Of a DNA stretch of 64,000 nucleotides, positions 31,185 to 39,905 are shown in pieces. Origin of the DNA: Prorocentrum cordatum (taxonomy: Eukaryota > Sar > Dinophyceae > Prorocentrales > Prorocentraceae); assembly GCA_963575745.1 (NCBI GenBank), contig CAUYUJ010022059.1, positions 1,084,420-1,148,419 of the forward strand. The letters are read 5' to 3'. The notes below the pieces were generated by a model. That model was not told the DNA's origin. It saw only the letters and a program-made list of their open reading frames with translations, and made no database searches. The stretch's first letter is position 1. Each line of letters opens with the position of its first letter. The translations under genes and the position numbers were made by a program.

Positions 31185-32383
31185 GAGACGTCGTCGCCGC
31201 GCGCCATGAAGGAGGTCGCCTCTTCCATCAGTTCATCATCGTCTGTGGTGCCGTCGAGCGTGAAGTACGACTTGCCTCCGCGCCCAGGCTTAGCCTTGGG
31301 CTTGCCGCTCCCGCGGCCTCCGCCTCGTCCTCCACCGAACTTCTTGTCGCCTTGCTTACCTGTCTTCGGGCACGCGGCATCTCCTGCCCAGTGTCCGATG
31401 CGACCGCACGCTCCGCAGCGCGTGCGCTTCTTTTCCTCCTTGATCTGCTCCTGACGCTCCTCGAAGGTCACCTCGCCCTTGAAGAACCCGCGCTGCTTCT
31501 GCGTGTCCTTCAGCTTCTTCCTTGCCGCGTCGTAGGCGCTGTAGGCCTCGAACACGTCGTCGTCGTTGCTGGCTCCGGCGTCGCTCGCAAACTCATGGTC
31601 ACCATCTGCCGCGTTGGCGCCCTCTTCGAACTCCTCATCCGTAATGTCGTCCTCGTCGCCGCTGTTGTTGTCCTCGACCTGATTCGCCTTGCCTCCGCGC
31701 CGGTTCTGCCACTTCTGCTTGTGTGTGTTGGCCGGCGCACTCCGTCTCTCTTTCTCGTGCAGGTCGTGGAAGTTGACCCTCAACGTATGCTGGAACATCT
31801 CCAGGTTGTACTCCGAGTTGCTGTTGAGAACGATGTTGCGCTTCTGCTCGTCCGTGAGGTTCGCGCCGTCCAGCAGAAAGTATGCCATCAAATCGTCCGA
31901 AAGCGTGGTGTTCTCGTCGCGCTCCTGCAAGTCCTCCCACAGCTTCTCTTTGTTCGAGAGGTACTCGCCCACATCAGTGCCTCGCTTCCGGAAGCTCCGC
32001 TTGAAGAAACTATCGAACGCCATGCCCTTCTTGACGATGGCCTCCTTGTCGAGCGTCGCCAGCGCCTCGAAGATCCGTCTCTCGCCGCCGTCCGCACGTA
32101 CTTCTGCGGTCTCCTGTGCGAGGTGCTCTGCTCGTCGCCATGCTCGTCCATGTAGTCCGTCGAGCAACTTCACCCTGAATCTGCGTTTCTTCTTCTCGAG
32201 GCTTTGCGCGATTGCTTCTTCGTCATCTCCACTACCTTCCATTCGCGCCAGCGCCAGGGTGACTCTCTTCTTATACTCCTTGAGCAAGTCAGGATTCTGG
32301 CCGGTGTAGTGAGGCAGCTCATCTCTATTCACAACTATCTCATCATCACGGTAGTACGACCGTCCAGCTCCTTGATCGTTCAT
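30332..32383 (-). CDS. copia Gag with two zinc knuckles, SAP-like motif and C4 zinc ribbon
   Basis: ATG at 32,381-32,383 (MNDQGAGRSYY), 683 residues, starting about 94 bp inside the 5' LTR. The helical N-terminal half (SFFKRSFRKRGTDVGEYLSN..., MFQHTLRVNF) has the look of a copia capsid. Zinc knuckle 1: CGACGRIGHWAGDAAC (about 31,370-31,420). Zinc knuckle 2: CADCGKYGHHGGDKLC (about 30,740-30,785). Between them is a SAP-like helix-turn-helix, YELKSHLSELGLQTNGKKVI (about 30,900-30,970). After them is CPKCRRQGMQVKS...FYGCLNF, resembling a topoisomerase-type zinc ribbon. SAP domains bind DNA, so this Gag may handle cDNA as well as RNA (inference). Pol follows in the -1 frame; no canonical slippery heptamer was seen at the overlap. 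Confidence 0.85.
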   Translation of the reverse strand: MNDQGAGRSYYRDDEIVVNRDELPHYTGQNPDLLKEYKKRVTLALARMEGSGDDEEAIAQSLEKKKRRFRVKLLDGLHGRAWRRAEHLAQETAEVRADGGERRIFEALATLDKEAIVKKGMAFDSFFKRSFRKRGTDVGEYLSNKEKLWEDLQERDENTTLSDDLMAYFLLDGANLTDEQKRNIVLNSNSEYNLEMFQHTLRVNFHDLHEKERRSAPANTHKQKWQNRRGGKANQVEDNNSGDEDDITDEEFEEGANAADGDHEFASDAGASNDDDVFEAYSAYDAARKKLKDTQKQRGFFKGEVTFEERQEQIKEEKKRTRCGACGRIGHWAGDAACPKTGKQGDKKFGGGRGGGRGSGKPKAKPGRGGKSYFTLDGTTDDDELMEEATSFMARGDDVSCDPDGTVEGQDSFYTDSEEEMDNEREDDSHHSRDYDKDRKKSAGAASRGEAAPRPSAAPKDIPTTPDFRAWKQYELKSHLSELGLQTNGKKVILIERLEGHYSGKAQVKKGRSVSRTAAAFSDGTSTRAPGENIKCADCGKYGHHGGDKLCPLYAEMKAYQQAKQRHGLEKVAEVPLTKPNILKQQTEIGAKSLGARPKAAATSSRASTSWEFVNDDNTFIEQLTCPKCRRQGMQVKSNNLDGNKFYGCLNFNTIMRCKGTINWTTGQQMLRDGGPSGRSFRR

Positions 32384-32476
32384 CTCGCTGCTCTTGCTAT
32401 TCTTGGGCTCTACGTTGGTCCTGATGAACGTTCGGCCACGTCCACAATCTCGGAACCACCAGCCCCGCAATGCCAG

Positions 32477-32745
32477 TCTGAAAGCGCATGGTAGATGCTG
32501 ATGATAAGCCTGTTTATCTCATCCACGGCCCCGCGCGGGCCACGAGCTATCTGCGGGGGCGCCAGGCGCCCAGCACAACAAGCTCTAAAGGCCGGCCTTG
32601 CGGGCCGAGACGGGCAGCGGGCAGCAAGCGAGGGGGCAGAGGCAGGTGCACTCAGAGGGGGAAGTAGACGAGGTACTGGTAAGAGAGGGTCAGGGCCATG
32701 CGGGCTCCAGAGGGGTCCTCGGGTACACCTCCAGGGAATCTCAGA
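32477..32745 (-). repeat. copia 5' LTR
   Basis: 269 bp, same ends as the 3' LTR. Just inside it the element strand reads CTGGCATTGCGGGGCTGG, so a TGG-starting primer binding site may begin one base after the LTR. I could not name the tRNA. Confidence 0.9.
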
Positions 32746-32746
32746 C

Positions 32747-32991
32747 CATCCTTTGCTTCCTCATCCTCATCCTCATCATCCTCGTCATCAACGTCATCAT
32801 CATAATCCTCATCCGCATCGCCGCCATCATCATCATCATCACCAGCATCATCATCGCCATCGCCATCATCATCACTATCAACATCAGCCTCATCATCACC
32901 ATCTTCATCACCGTCATCATCACTAGCATCAGTATGTACAGTCACACCACCATCATCAGCATGACCATCAGTACCAGCACCATCACAATCA

Positions 32992-33030
<39 letters not shown>
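32747..33030. repeat. CAT/CATC microsatellite (right flank of copia)
   Basis: CATCCTCATC and CATCAT repeats, ending in a pure CAT run at 32,993-33,030. This is the continuation of 23,910-24,110 on the other side of the copia insertion. Confidence 0.9.
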
Positions 33031-33031
<1 letters not shown>

Positions 33032-33099
33032 GTCCTGTCCCTTCCGATGCACCCTACCCTTTTCCCCCCTTCTCCCCCCGCCCATTTTCCCTCTTCTCC

Positions 33100-33218
33100 T
33101 ATCACTAGGGCTTCCTTTTTTTCAGTGGGTAAGATACGTCTCGTAGAAACCACGCGCGTCTTAGCGGCAGCGACCCGGCCGCCAGCGGGACTGGGCCAGC
33201 ACCCCTGGACCGAACCTA
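33100..33218 (-). repeat. element A repeat B2
   Basis: Matches B1 (33,434-33,553) through GATACGTCTCGTAGAA, GGCAGCGACCCGGCCGCCA and GGGACTGGGCCAGCACCCCT, with several substitutions. Confidence 0.8.
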
Positions 33219-33229
33219 AAAAAGTCCTG

Positions 33230-33262
<33 letters not shown>

Positions 33263-33295
33263 GGGGGGGGGGGGGGGGGGCGAAGCAGCAGACTT

Positions 33296-33358
<63 letters not shown>
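33230..33358. repeat. (TG)n-(G)n-(GA)n compound microsatellite between B2 and A2
   Basis: TG run 33,233-33,260, G run 33,261-33,280, GA run 33,299-33,358. It occupies the place of the short B2-A2 spacer of the young element. Confidence 0.95.
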
Positions 33359-33360
<2 letters not shown>

Positions 33361-33361
<1 letters not shown>

Positions 33362-33442
33362 GCGGACGAACCTCGTTTAAAGCACGTCGATCTTTCACGA
33401 ACCCCCAAAAATAGGTATGTGCACGCACCCCGTTATCACTGG
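33361..33442 (-). repeat. element A repeat A2
   Basis: TGCGGACGAACCTCGTTTAA and AGCACGTCGATCTTT match A1 at 39,783 onward. Both end in a CCCGTTATCAC/TTGG word, which in A2 runs straight into B1. Confidence 0.8.
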
Positions 33443-33553
33443 AGTTTCCTTTTCTTCAGCGGGCAAGATACGTCTCGTAGAAGCCGCGCGCGTCTTGGCG
33501 GCAGCGACCCGGCCGCCAATGGGACTGGGCCAGCACCCCTGGACCAAGCCTTA
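33434..33553 (-). repeat. element A repeat B1
   Basis: Second copy of the B sequence, contiguous with A2 as in the young element. Confidence 0.8.
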
Positions 33554-33689
33554 AAGTCCCGCAGACGCCCGAAGAAGGGAAGTTCTCGAATAAAGGAAGG
33601 GAAGCTGGGGCAGGCCACGCCGAAAGATGGCGGGGTGCGAGAGCAAGGTCGGGAAAAGTTGTTCTGAGCATTCCGTACCTTATGCAACA

Positions 33690-33969
33690 AGGAGTGGGCT
33701 AACGACTGGCACAGCTCTTTCGGGTAAGGCTGGGCTCTGCGTGTCATTGCGGATCCTCCTGGCTGGTGGTGTCTACACTTGCCTGCGCTGCAAAAGCCGC
33801 GCTTGCCTGTGCAAACGCGCTGAAGGCCGAGCAGGTCTGCATTTGGGATCCAGCCGCATATAAATCGGGTGCGCTTTCTCAAAGGGGTCCCGAACTGGCA
33901 GAAGTCGCACACTACAGATTCGACTCTTGCCAACGACATTGGTGCGTGCACCTGCGGAACCAGCCACAT
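33690..33969 (-). pseudogene. element A methyltransferase, C-terminal remnant
   Basis: The frame reads CDFCQFGTPLRKRTRFICGW, then CTGKRGFCSAGKCRHH and YPKELCQSLAHSLL. It lines up with the C-terminal end of the young element's methyltransferase (YCACGRPFRARTRIRFW, CTGRGICSFSRKPHVEL, YPSALCALLADSLH). The N-terminal motif lies about 200 bp upstream in another frame. The central part with the catalytic Cys motif is missing, so this copy has an internal deletion. Confidence 0.7.
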
Positions 33970-34117
33970 ATCAGACGAGTTCGGGTTCGCTAAAATTCAA
34001 GGTATGTTTCTAGCATGCAGATATCTTATAAGGTTGAGGCGCGAGACGAGGCAGGCACTCCCTGCTTGCAACTTTACAGCATCACGAAGGCTACACCAGG
34101 GCACCCCCCACGGGAAC

Positions 34118-35440
34118 TCAGGGGCCCTTATCGCCACGGAGAAAGTTTGGCAAAGAGCTGCCCGCGCTGGCGCCCTGGCGAATGCGACGGAGCACGGGCG
34201 GGCGCGTCAGATCGCCAGACGGGCCGCCCTGGACCTCCCGGGCCCGAGCGGGAATGCCCGGGCGGCGGCTGGCGCGAGCAACGCCGCCCTCGCCAGCGAA
34301 CATATCTCCGAGATGCTGGCCTCTCAACGGCGCCCCGTGCCGCTGGCAGCGCGGTCTGCGCAATGCAGCTGCAGCAGCTCCTCGAGGCGCACGTCGAGCG
34401 CCTCGCAGCGCGGCTGGCTGGCCCATCGGGAGGTCGTGCCGCGCCCTGCTTAGCCGTGCCGCCTTCTCGTACCGCACCACCGACTTGTGGCTCGCCCAGC
34501 GCCCCCTATTGCGCGCGTCGTCGAGTGGACGAACCTGCAGGGCCCTGGCGATGCTGGGGCCGATGTGCCTCATCATGTAGCGCACCGCGGGGGCCCCGAG
34601 TCGGCGGCGCGTCTCCTTGAACTGAGTTGCCGGCTCTGGGCGCGCGGAGGTCCAGATCGGCGCCCCGCGAGGGGGCCCCGCCAACGCCGACCAGAGAGGC
34701 GTCGACCGCTGCTTCCACTTGCAGTCCAGCACCACGCTGTCGCCCATGGCCCCTGACACGGCGGCGACGCCCCTCGTCTGAGGGTCCGCCTGAGGCAGGG
34801 GTCGCCTCGAGCGGCCAGGCACCAGGCGGCGCCGCCCGCGCAGGTAACGCCAGGCCCGGGGCACCCTCCGCTTCCTGGCCCTGTTGAAGTCCGGGTGGCG
34901 GTCCGCAAAAAAAGCCAGCACCTACTCCCCGTAGTAGTAATGGCGTCCACCGCTCGCGACGAAGAGCCAATCGCCCGCGCCGCCGTCGCCAGCGAGCGCT
35001 GGGTCGAGCACCCTGGCGAACCGTTCGAAGTCCAGGAGGTGGCTCGAGTAGTAGCGCCGCAAGTTGTCCGACGCCGCCTTGGCCTCCAGCAGGCTGAGCC
35101 CCTCCTTCTCGATGGCCGGCGCCACCTCCAGGTACTTGGCCAGCCGCCGCCGCGACCTCCTCGCAAGCCCCCGCGCCCTTCCGCCGACGGCGTCGGGCAT
35201 GGGCTCGGACGAGGAGCTGCCGCTCGAGCTGGCGCTGGCCGGCCCCCGCGGCGCCTGGCCATCTGGTGGGGCGCGCTCCAGCAAATCCTGACCCGCAGGC
35301 CGCGGCTGGGTCGCCGCGTCGCTCGTGCGGGCCAGCGCCCTCGCGGTCTGCCCAAGCACAGTCGCCTCGCGGGCCGCGCTCCCGGCCCCCCCTGTCCAAG
35401 GGAGGCCCCAGCCCTCGCCGTCGCTTCTGACTCGGACCAT
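34118..35440 (-). pseudogene. element A tyrosine recombinase fused to methyltransferase N-terminus, one TAG stop
   Basis: One frame from ATG 35,438-35,440 to 34,118, interrupted only by TAG at about 34,922-34,924 after GGRHYYYGE. The N-terminal helical domain includes EGLSLLEAKAASDNLRRYYS. The catalytic part reads RYMMRHIGPS (Arg/His) then RGRWASHKSVVRYEKAARL, with Trp and the nucleophile Tyr. About 45 residues later the same frame gives LGDMFAGEGGVARA, a methyltransferase motif I (SAM-binding), and GDLTRP. So YR and methyltransferase form one fused polypeptide here. DIRS/PAT-type elements use YR to insert a circular DNA copy. The first catalytic Arg box was not identified with confidence. 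Confidence 0.7.
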
Positions 35441-35506
35441 CGAGAGATGTCTGCCGAGCCATGGCTCGAGTCCGGCGAGCGGCCTGAGTGGGAGGCATCC
35501 AAGAAA

Positions 35507-37457
35507 TCAGGCTTCAGCCGAGTGGGGCACGGGGGAGCGGGGCGAGAGCAGCACGCAATCGCCCTCTTCTGAAAAATCGGGGTCGCGTCGACGCGAAGGT
35601 TCGCCCGCCGAATTCAATTCACTTGGAACCCGCCTAAAACAAAAAACTACATTGCGCGCCAGGCTGTAGGCCACGGCCCGACGGATATGAACGAGCAGAC
35701 GGAATTCGCGTGAGCGGGACCTCGCGAGAACCGCAACAATGCTCATGTTGTCGCTTAGCATGAAGAGCCCTACAGTGACACCCAGGGGAATTCAAAACGA
35801 AACCACGGACTCCAATACCCAAGGCTCGAGCCTCAAGAACCAGGGTGTCCTCGGGAAAGCTCCACTCGCCCCAGACACGAGGGGTCCAAAAGCTGTTGCC
35901 GTGAAGACCTGCTGGAACCATGGGAAAATCGAGCGCCGCAGGAAAGTCGGCAGTCTCGCCCCCTGGAATTTCCCAGGCGCCGCGCCAAGGGTCTCGGGCC
36001 GGACCTGCCGCGCTGAGAGCAAACTCACAGGCGCTGTGGCCCGCGAGCCGAAACCTGGTTCTTCCCCGAACGCGGCCAACCGACGACACTTGCGCACAAC
36101 TCCAAAAACACGCGCGCACTCCGTGCCCCTGCTCACTCGCGTCGCTCCTGGTCACTAGCTCACTCCAACATCGCCCCCAGTCCTGGACCAAGAAGATCAT
36201 CGGCCCCTTCCAGGCTCGGATCTCGTCGCGAACCGAGGGCCAGAGAACCGCGACCTCGGTGTAGTGGGTGCGACAGAATCGATAACAGGTACGAAAGACG
36301 GAGAGGAGGCCTCTCTGGATAAGACTCATGAAGGTAGCGTGACCGAGCCAGCATTCGAGGGCCCAACCTGAAAACTTGCGTCGCCGAAGTATTTCCTCGA
36401 TCGCGGCCCAGACTTCCAGAAATCGCTCAAGGGCGGTGGCCGCCCGCAGCCGGCGGCTGTCAAGCCGACGGCCGAGGGCGCGGATGTCCTTGCCCCGCGC
36501 ATCGCCGCCGCGCAGCTCCAGCCCGTGGCTCTCAAAGTCCGCCCCCCACTCCCGGACCGCGCGCTCGGCGACGCTCTGGTCGCGGGCAAAGGCGCCCGGG
36601 TTGTCTACGCGCGCGCAGTGTCGAGGGCGGCCCTCAGACAGCACTAAGGGAGGTGACCGGTCGCGCAAGATCTCGGACCCGCGCAGGCAGGGCGTGGCAG
36701 CCGCGAGCCGCTCGTCGGCCTTCTGGGCGAAGAACAGCGACCACGCAACCCCCGTGCACATGGGGGCCGAGGTGGGCCGCGCCGCGTCGGCGGGCCTGAG
36801 CCGCGCGCCGCCCAGCTCGCTCAGCCCCACCACCCGCGCGGACACCTCAGGCCAAGCGAAGAAGGGCCTGAGCCGGGCGGGGGCCTTCAGCCTGCGGAAG
36901 AAACCTTCCGCGTCCGCCATGCCCAGGTGCAGTCTGAGGCCCTCCGAGCTCGCCAGGTCGCCGTCGCCGATCTCGATGCTCGCGAAGGCCTCCGACGTGC
37001 GCAGCCTGACGCCCGGCGGGGTGCGGAACCAGTAGTTGCTCCTCCGAGCGTCTATGATCAGCCGGAGGCGCTCCAGACGAAGAACGCCCCGACCTTCTCC
37101 CGCGGCTCGAGCGTCGCATCGAGCATGCCGAGGTCCCAGAGCTTCTTCACGAAGGCGTGATGCGCCTTCGTTGTGCAGCAGCTTCCTGTCCATATAAGGT
37201 GTGACCTCTCGTGCTTCGGACTCGATGTCCTCTCTCTCAGTCAAGGGTCGCAGAACCAGCTCATGATAGGCCAAGTATCGAGAAACGTCGGCATCCAGCG
37301 GCGACTCGATCGGGGGAGACCCCGAGACGTCGTCGGGCAAGGACACGAGGTCGGCGCTGAAGGCCGCGAGGTTCGCGGAGCCGGTCTCCAGCTCGCGCAA
37401 GGACCGGCCGTGAACGAGGCCCCGCAAGGCCTCCCGCCCCGAGAGGGCCTCTGACAT
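35507..37457 (-). pseudogene. element A reverse transcriptase-RNase H
   Basis: Starts at ATG 37,455-37,457. RT: RLRLIIDARRSNYWFRTPP, LGMADAEGFFRRLKAP (motif A Asp), CTGVAWSLFFAQ (motif B) and RVDNPGAFA (motif C, Asp-Asn). RNase H: SELVTRSDASEQGHG, then after a frame change near 35,760 LSDNMSIVAVLARSRS and FRRVPSELNSAGEPSRR. The layout matches the young element at 52,589-54,920, with the frame broken in the corresponding RNase H region. Gag lies upstream and YR downstream with a short gap. The coding is GC-rich like the rest of the element. Confidence 0.7.
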
Positions 37458-37786
37458 GGGCTCCTAATCCTTGACTAGGCCTTCCGCGCGGGCCATCACC
37501 TCGGGCGTCAAAACACCTGGCGCCGCCGGCTCCTGAGCAGAGCCCCGGGCGTCGTTTCCAGCAAGCCAGCTCAGTCTGTGGGCCGCCTCCTGCGCCATCT
37601 TCGTGCGCCGCCTAGCTCGGCCCCATGCCTGCTACGCCGAACAAATCGAAGAGGCTGGGCCAGCCGGCGCCGCGGGGGCAGGTGGAAAGAACAAGTCTCT
37701 CGTCGGGCGGCCACCTGGGGAAGTGCCCCCAACGCCCCGCGTTTGCCCGCCAAGGGTGGGGCCAATCCCCTCGGCGGTGCTGCTGC

Positions 37787-39458
37787 TCATTTCGGATCGG
37801 CGGCGCCAGGCGCAAGCCCGCGCCGGCCTCGGCCGCTGCCCTCGCGCCCTCCGCCGCCGCGTCCTCCGCGCCCTCCCCGCCCCCCGCCGCCCGCGGCGGC
37901 CTCGCCGGCCTTGGCGCCCCCCGCCGCGGCCGTTGGGCTGCCGCGGAGCCCTCGCGCGCCGCCCTGCCCCAGGGCCGCGATCGCGTCGGCCCGGTTCTTG
38001 GCGCGAGGAGCCGCAAGCGACTGGAGGGCGGGGCTGACGGGGTTGTCTGGCGCGCCCGTGCCCACGCGCAGCCTCGCGTGCTCCCAGGCGATCCTCTGCG
38101 GTTTCTGGTGCGCATCGATGGTGGTCTGGATGCGCCTCATGAGAGTCTCCAGCGAGGCGAGGGCACCGACGTTCAATTGACCGCACACGCCCGCGAAGTA
38201 GAGGGCGTCACACAATACTGCCATCACGTGACACGTGCGGCCCGAGCCATCTATCCTATTCTCCCTCAGCCACATGAGCAGCCACTGCCGAGGATCGACC
38301 CCGTGCCGCTCGGCCAGGAAGAGCGCCGTGCCAGGCCCCTCCAAGGGGGAGTCGGAGAACGTCTCTTGGGTACTTTCTCGAGCCGCGTCCCGCCACGATT
38401 TAAACCTCTCCCCTGATTGTCGTAGTCGACCCACAACGTGCGGATGTCGGCCGACGGGTCAGGAGCCCGCGCCGGCCGCCCCCAGCCCCAGCGAGTCCCG
38501 CAGCGGGCCGTCCGAGGGGCCCAGCCGGCCATTGGCCCGGGCCCCATCGGTCGGCCCCAGCGGCAGGGGCCTCCATCAAGGGAGGAGTGACGGTGCCCCC
38601 CCGGGAACGCCATCGATGTCCTCGCAGGGCTGCCAGCGGCGACGCTCCTTGGCGACGAAGTCAGGCAAGGCCTCCGGCTTCGTCGCCCAGCAGTGCGCGC
38701 AGTTGGCCCCGTCCAGCAACGGCACGTCGCTGGCCCCCGCTCGAACGAAGGTCTAGACGGCCTCGTCGCCGGGCGAGAGCGTTCGCTGTAGCCCATCGCG
38801 CACCAGCGGAGGCCAGACGGCAGCTCTGCCGAGTCGGCCCGCGCAGCGGGCGGCGGCGATGGGGCGCCCGCGCCGCTGGCGCCGGCAGCCTCACTCTGCT
38901 TGCCCCGCACCCTGCGCACGGGCCCAGGCCGGCCTGGGATCAACTCGCCGGTCGCGGTCTCGTCACCCGTCGGCAGCAGCGCGTCCTCCAATGCAGGCGG
39001 GGGGCCGCCCGTGTCGTACTTCGCGGCCGCCCAATAGCCCCGCTTGGGCATGGCCGCCAGCTCGCTGCGGTCGCGGTGGGCGCGGGGGCGGTGCAACTTC
39101 CTCGTGAGCCAATCGGGCGTCGACCCGTCATCAGGCAACGGGCAGGTTTTGATGGTGTCAGCGCCCAGGCCCACTGCCACGGCCTCTGAGTACGCTCGTC
39201 GAGGTCGGAGGTAGCGATGTACCAGGCGTCCTTCTCTCTGGTACACGGGTGCAGCAGCGTGCGCTCGTGGTCGACGCCGTCGCCGCGGCGCTGCACCCCG
39301 ATGGTCTGACCAGGCCTCATGTCATTCCACCGCGCCCCGCCCTCCTCGAACATCAGCAGCGACGTCTCGAGGCGGCCTGCCTCCTGCGGCGGCGCGCCTG
39401 GGGGCCGGCCTGCGGGCGCGCCCCTGGTCCCGCGCCGCCGCGCGCCAGAGCGCCCCAA
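37787..39458 (-). pseudogene. element A Gag-like protein, multiply frameshifted
   Basis: Pieces in three frames. ARWNDMRPGQTIGVQRRGDG and TLLHPCTREKDAWYIATSDL lie near 39,340-39,180; ADTIKTCPLPDDGSTPDWL and MPKRGYWAAAKYDTGG near 39,160-39,000; DIRTLWVDYDNQG near 38,440. The best-preserved part is WLLMWLRENRIDGSGRTCHV, LCDALYFAGVCGQLNVGALA and SLETLMRRIQTTIDAHQKP (38,290-38,120), ending in a Gly/Arg-rich tail. The Gln-Leu-Asn plus Arg-Arg-Ile/Leu-Gln block recurs in the Gag-like ORF of the young element (TDQLNEGELAVYETVARRYQ), which supports homology. Confidence 0.6.
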
Positions 39459-39782
39459 CCAGCAGGTGGGAGGCCATTTGTTCCAGCGCGCTCGGTTCGT
39501 CTGCCTCCGGCGCGGGGCATTTCGGGCAGGGAGGCACTTCGGGGCAATGTGGGCAGCCCCGCCCCAGCGGAGCCTGGCAGATCGGCCCTGGCGGAGGGGG
39601 CGCCAAGGTCGGCGGCAATGTCAGGCTGCCTGACCCCCCGCAGCTCCGCCCCCCAGAACCCGCCCGCGGCCCCCGCCGGTTGCGCGGCCAGCGCGGATGA
39701 GGGGGCCAGTCGCGGCCCGGGCGAGCCCGCGGGCGCGGGATGCATCCGCTCTCCGAAGCAGCGGACTTAATAGAGGGATGAA

Positions 39783-39902
39783 TGCGGACGAACCTCGTTT
39801 CAAGCACGTCGATCTTTTGCACGAGCTCCCGAAAATAATTATGCGCGCGCATCCCTCCGCCTCGCCCATCGCCCGCCCTTGCCTCGAGCCCGTTATCATT
39901 GG
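39783..39902 (-). repeat. element A repeat A1
   Basis: Shares GCGGACGAACCTCGTTT and AAGCACGTCGATCTTT and the closing CCCGTTATCA with A2, with a ~34-bp insertion before the closing word. It marks the 5' end of element A. Confidence 0.75.
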
Positions 39903-39905
39903 CTC

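Larger units (their letters stand above)
24111..32745 (-). mobile_element. complete Ty1/copia LTR retrotransposon
   Basis: An 8,635-bp element read on the minus strand. It is bounded by 269-bp LTRs that begin TCTGA and end TCAGA and flanked on both sides by CCATC, a 5-bp target-site duplication. I count 9 differences between the LTRs (about 3.3%). The order after the 5' LTR is Gag, protease, integrase, reverse transcriptase, RNase H, 3' LTR. Integrase before RT is the copia order. Gag and Pol are in different frames and all catalytic motifs I looked for are present, so it was probably functional recently. CAT repeats flank it, so part of the TSD match could be chance. Confidence 0.9.
33100..39905 (-). 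mobile_element. old PAT-like YR retrotransposon (element A)
   Basis: On the minus strand: Gag (about 39,458-37,787), RT-RNase H (37,457-35,507), and YR fused to a methyltransferase (35,440-33,690). Split direct repeats bracket it in the PAT/Ngaro order A1-ORFs-B1-A2-B2. A1 is 39,783-39,902, B1 33,434-33,553, A2 33,361-33,442 and B2 33,100-33,218. The copies are clearly related but diverged. Frameshifts, a TAG stop in YR and an internal deletion in the methyltransferase show it is dead. It is the aged counterpart of the element at 50,334-56,784. Confidence 0.75.

Noticed and set aside
34506-35502. Alternative long GC-rich minus frames across the YR gene
   Set aside because: They are other-frame shadows; only the frame with the core-binding helices, RHIGPS and RYEK boxes is YR-like.
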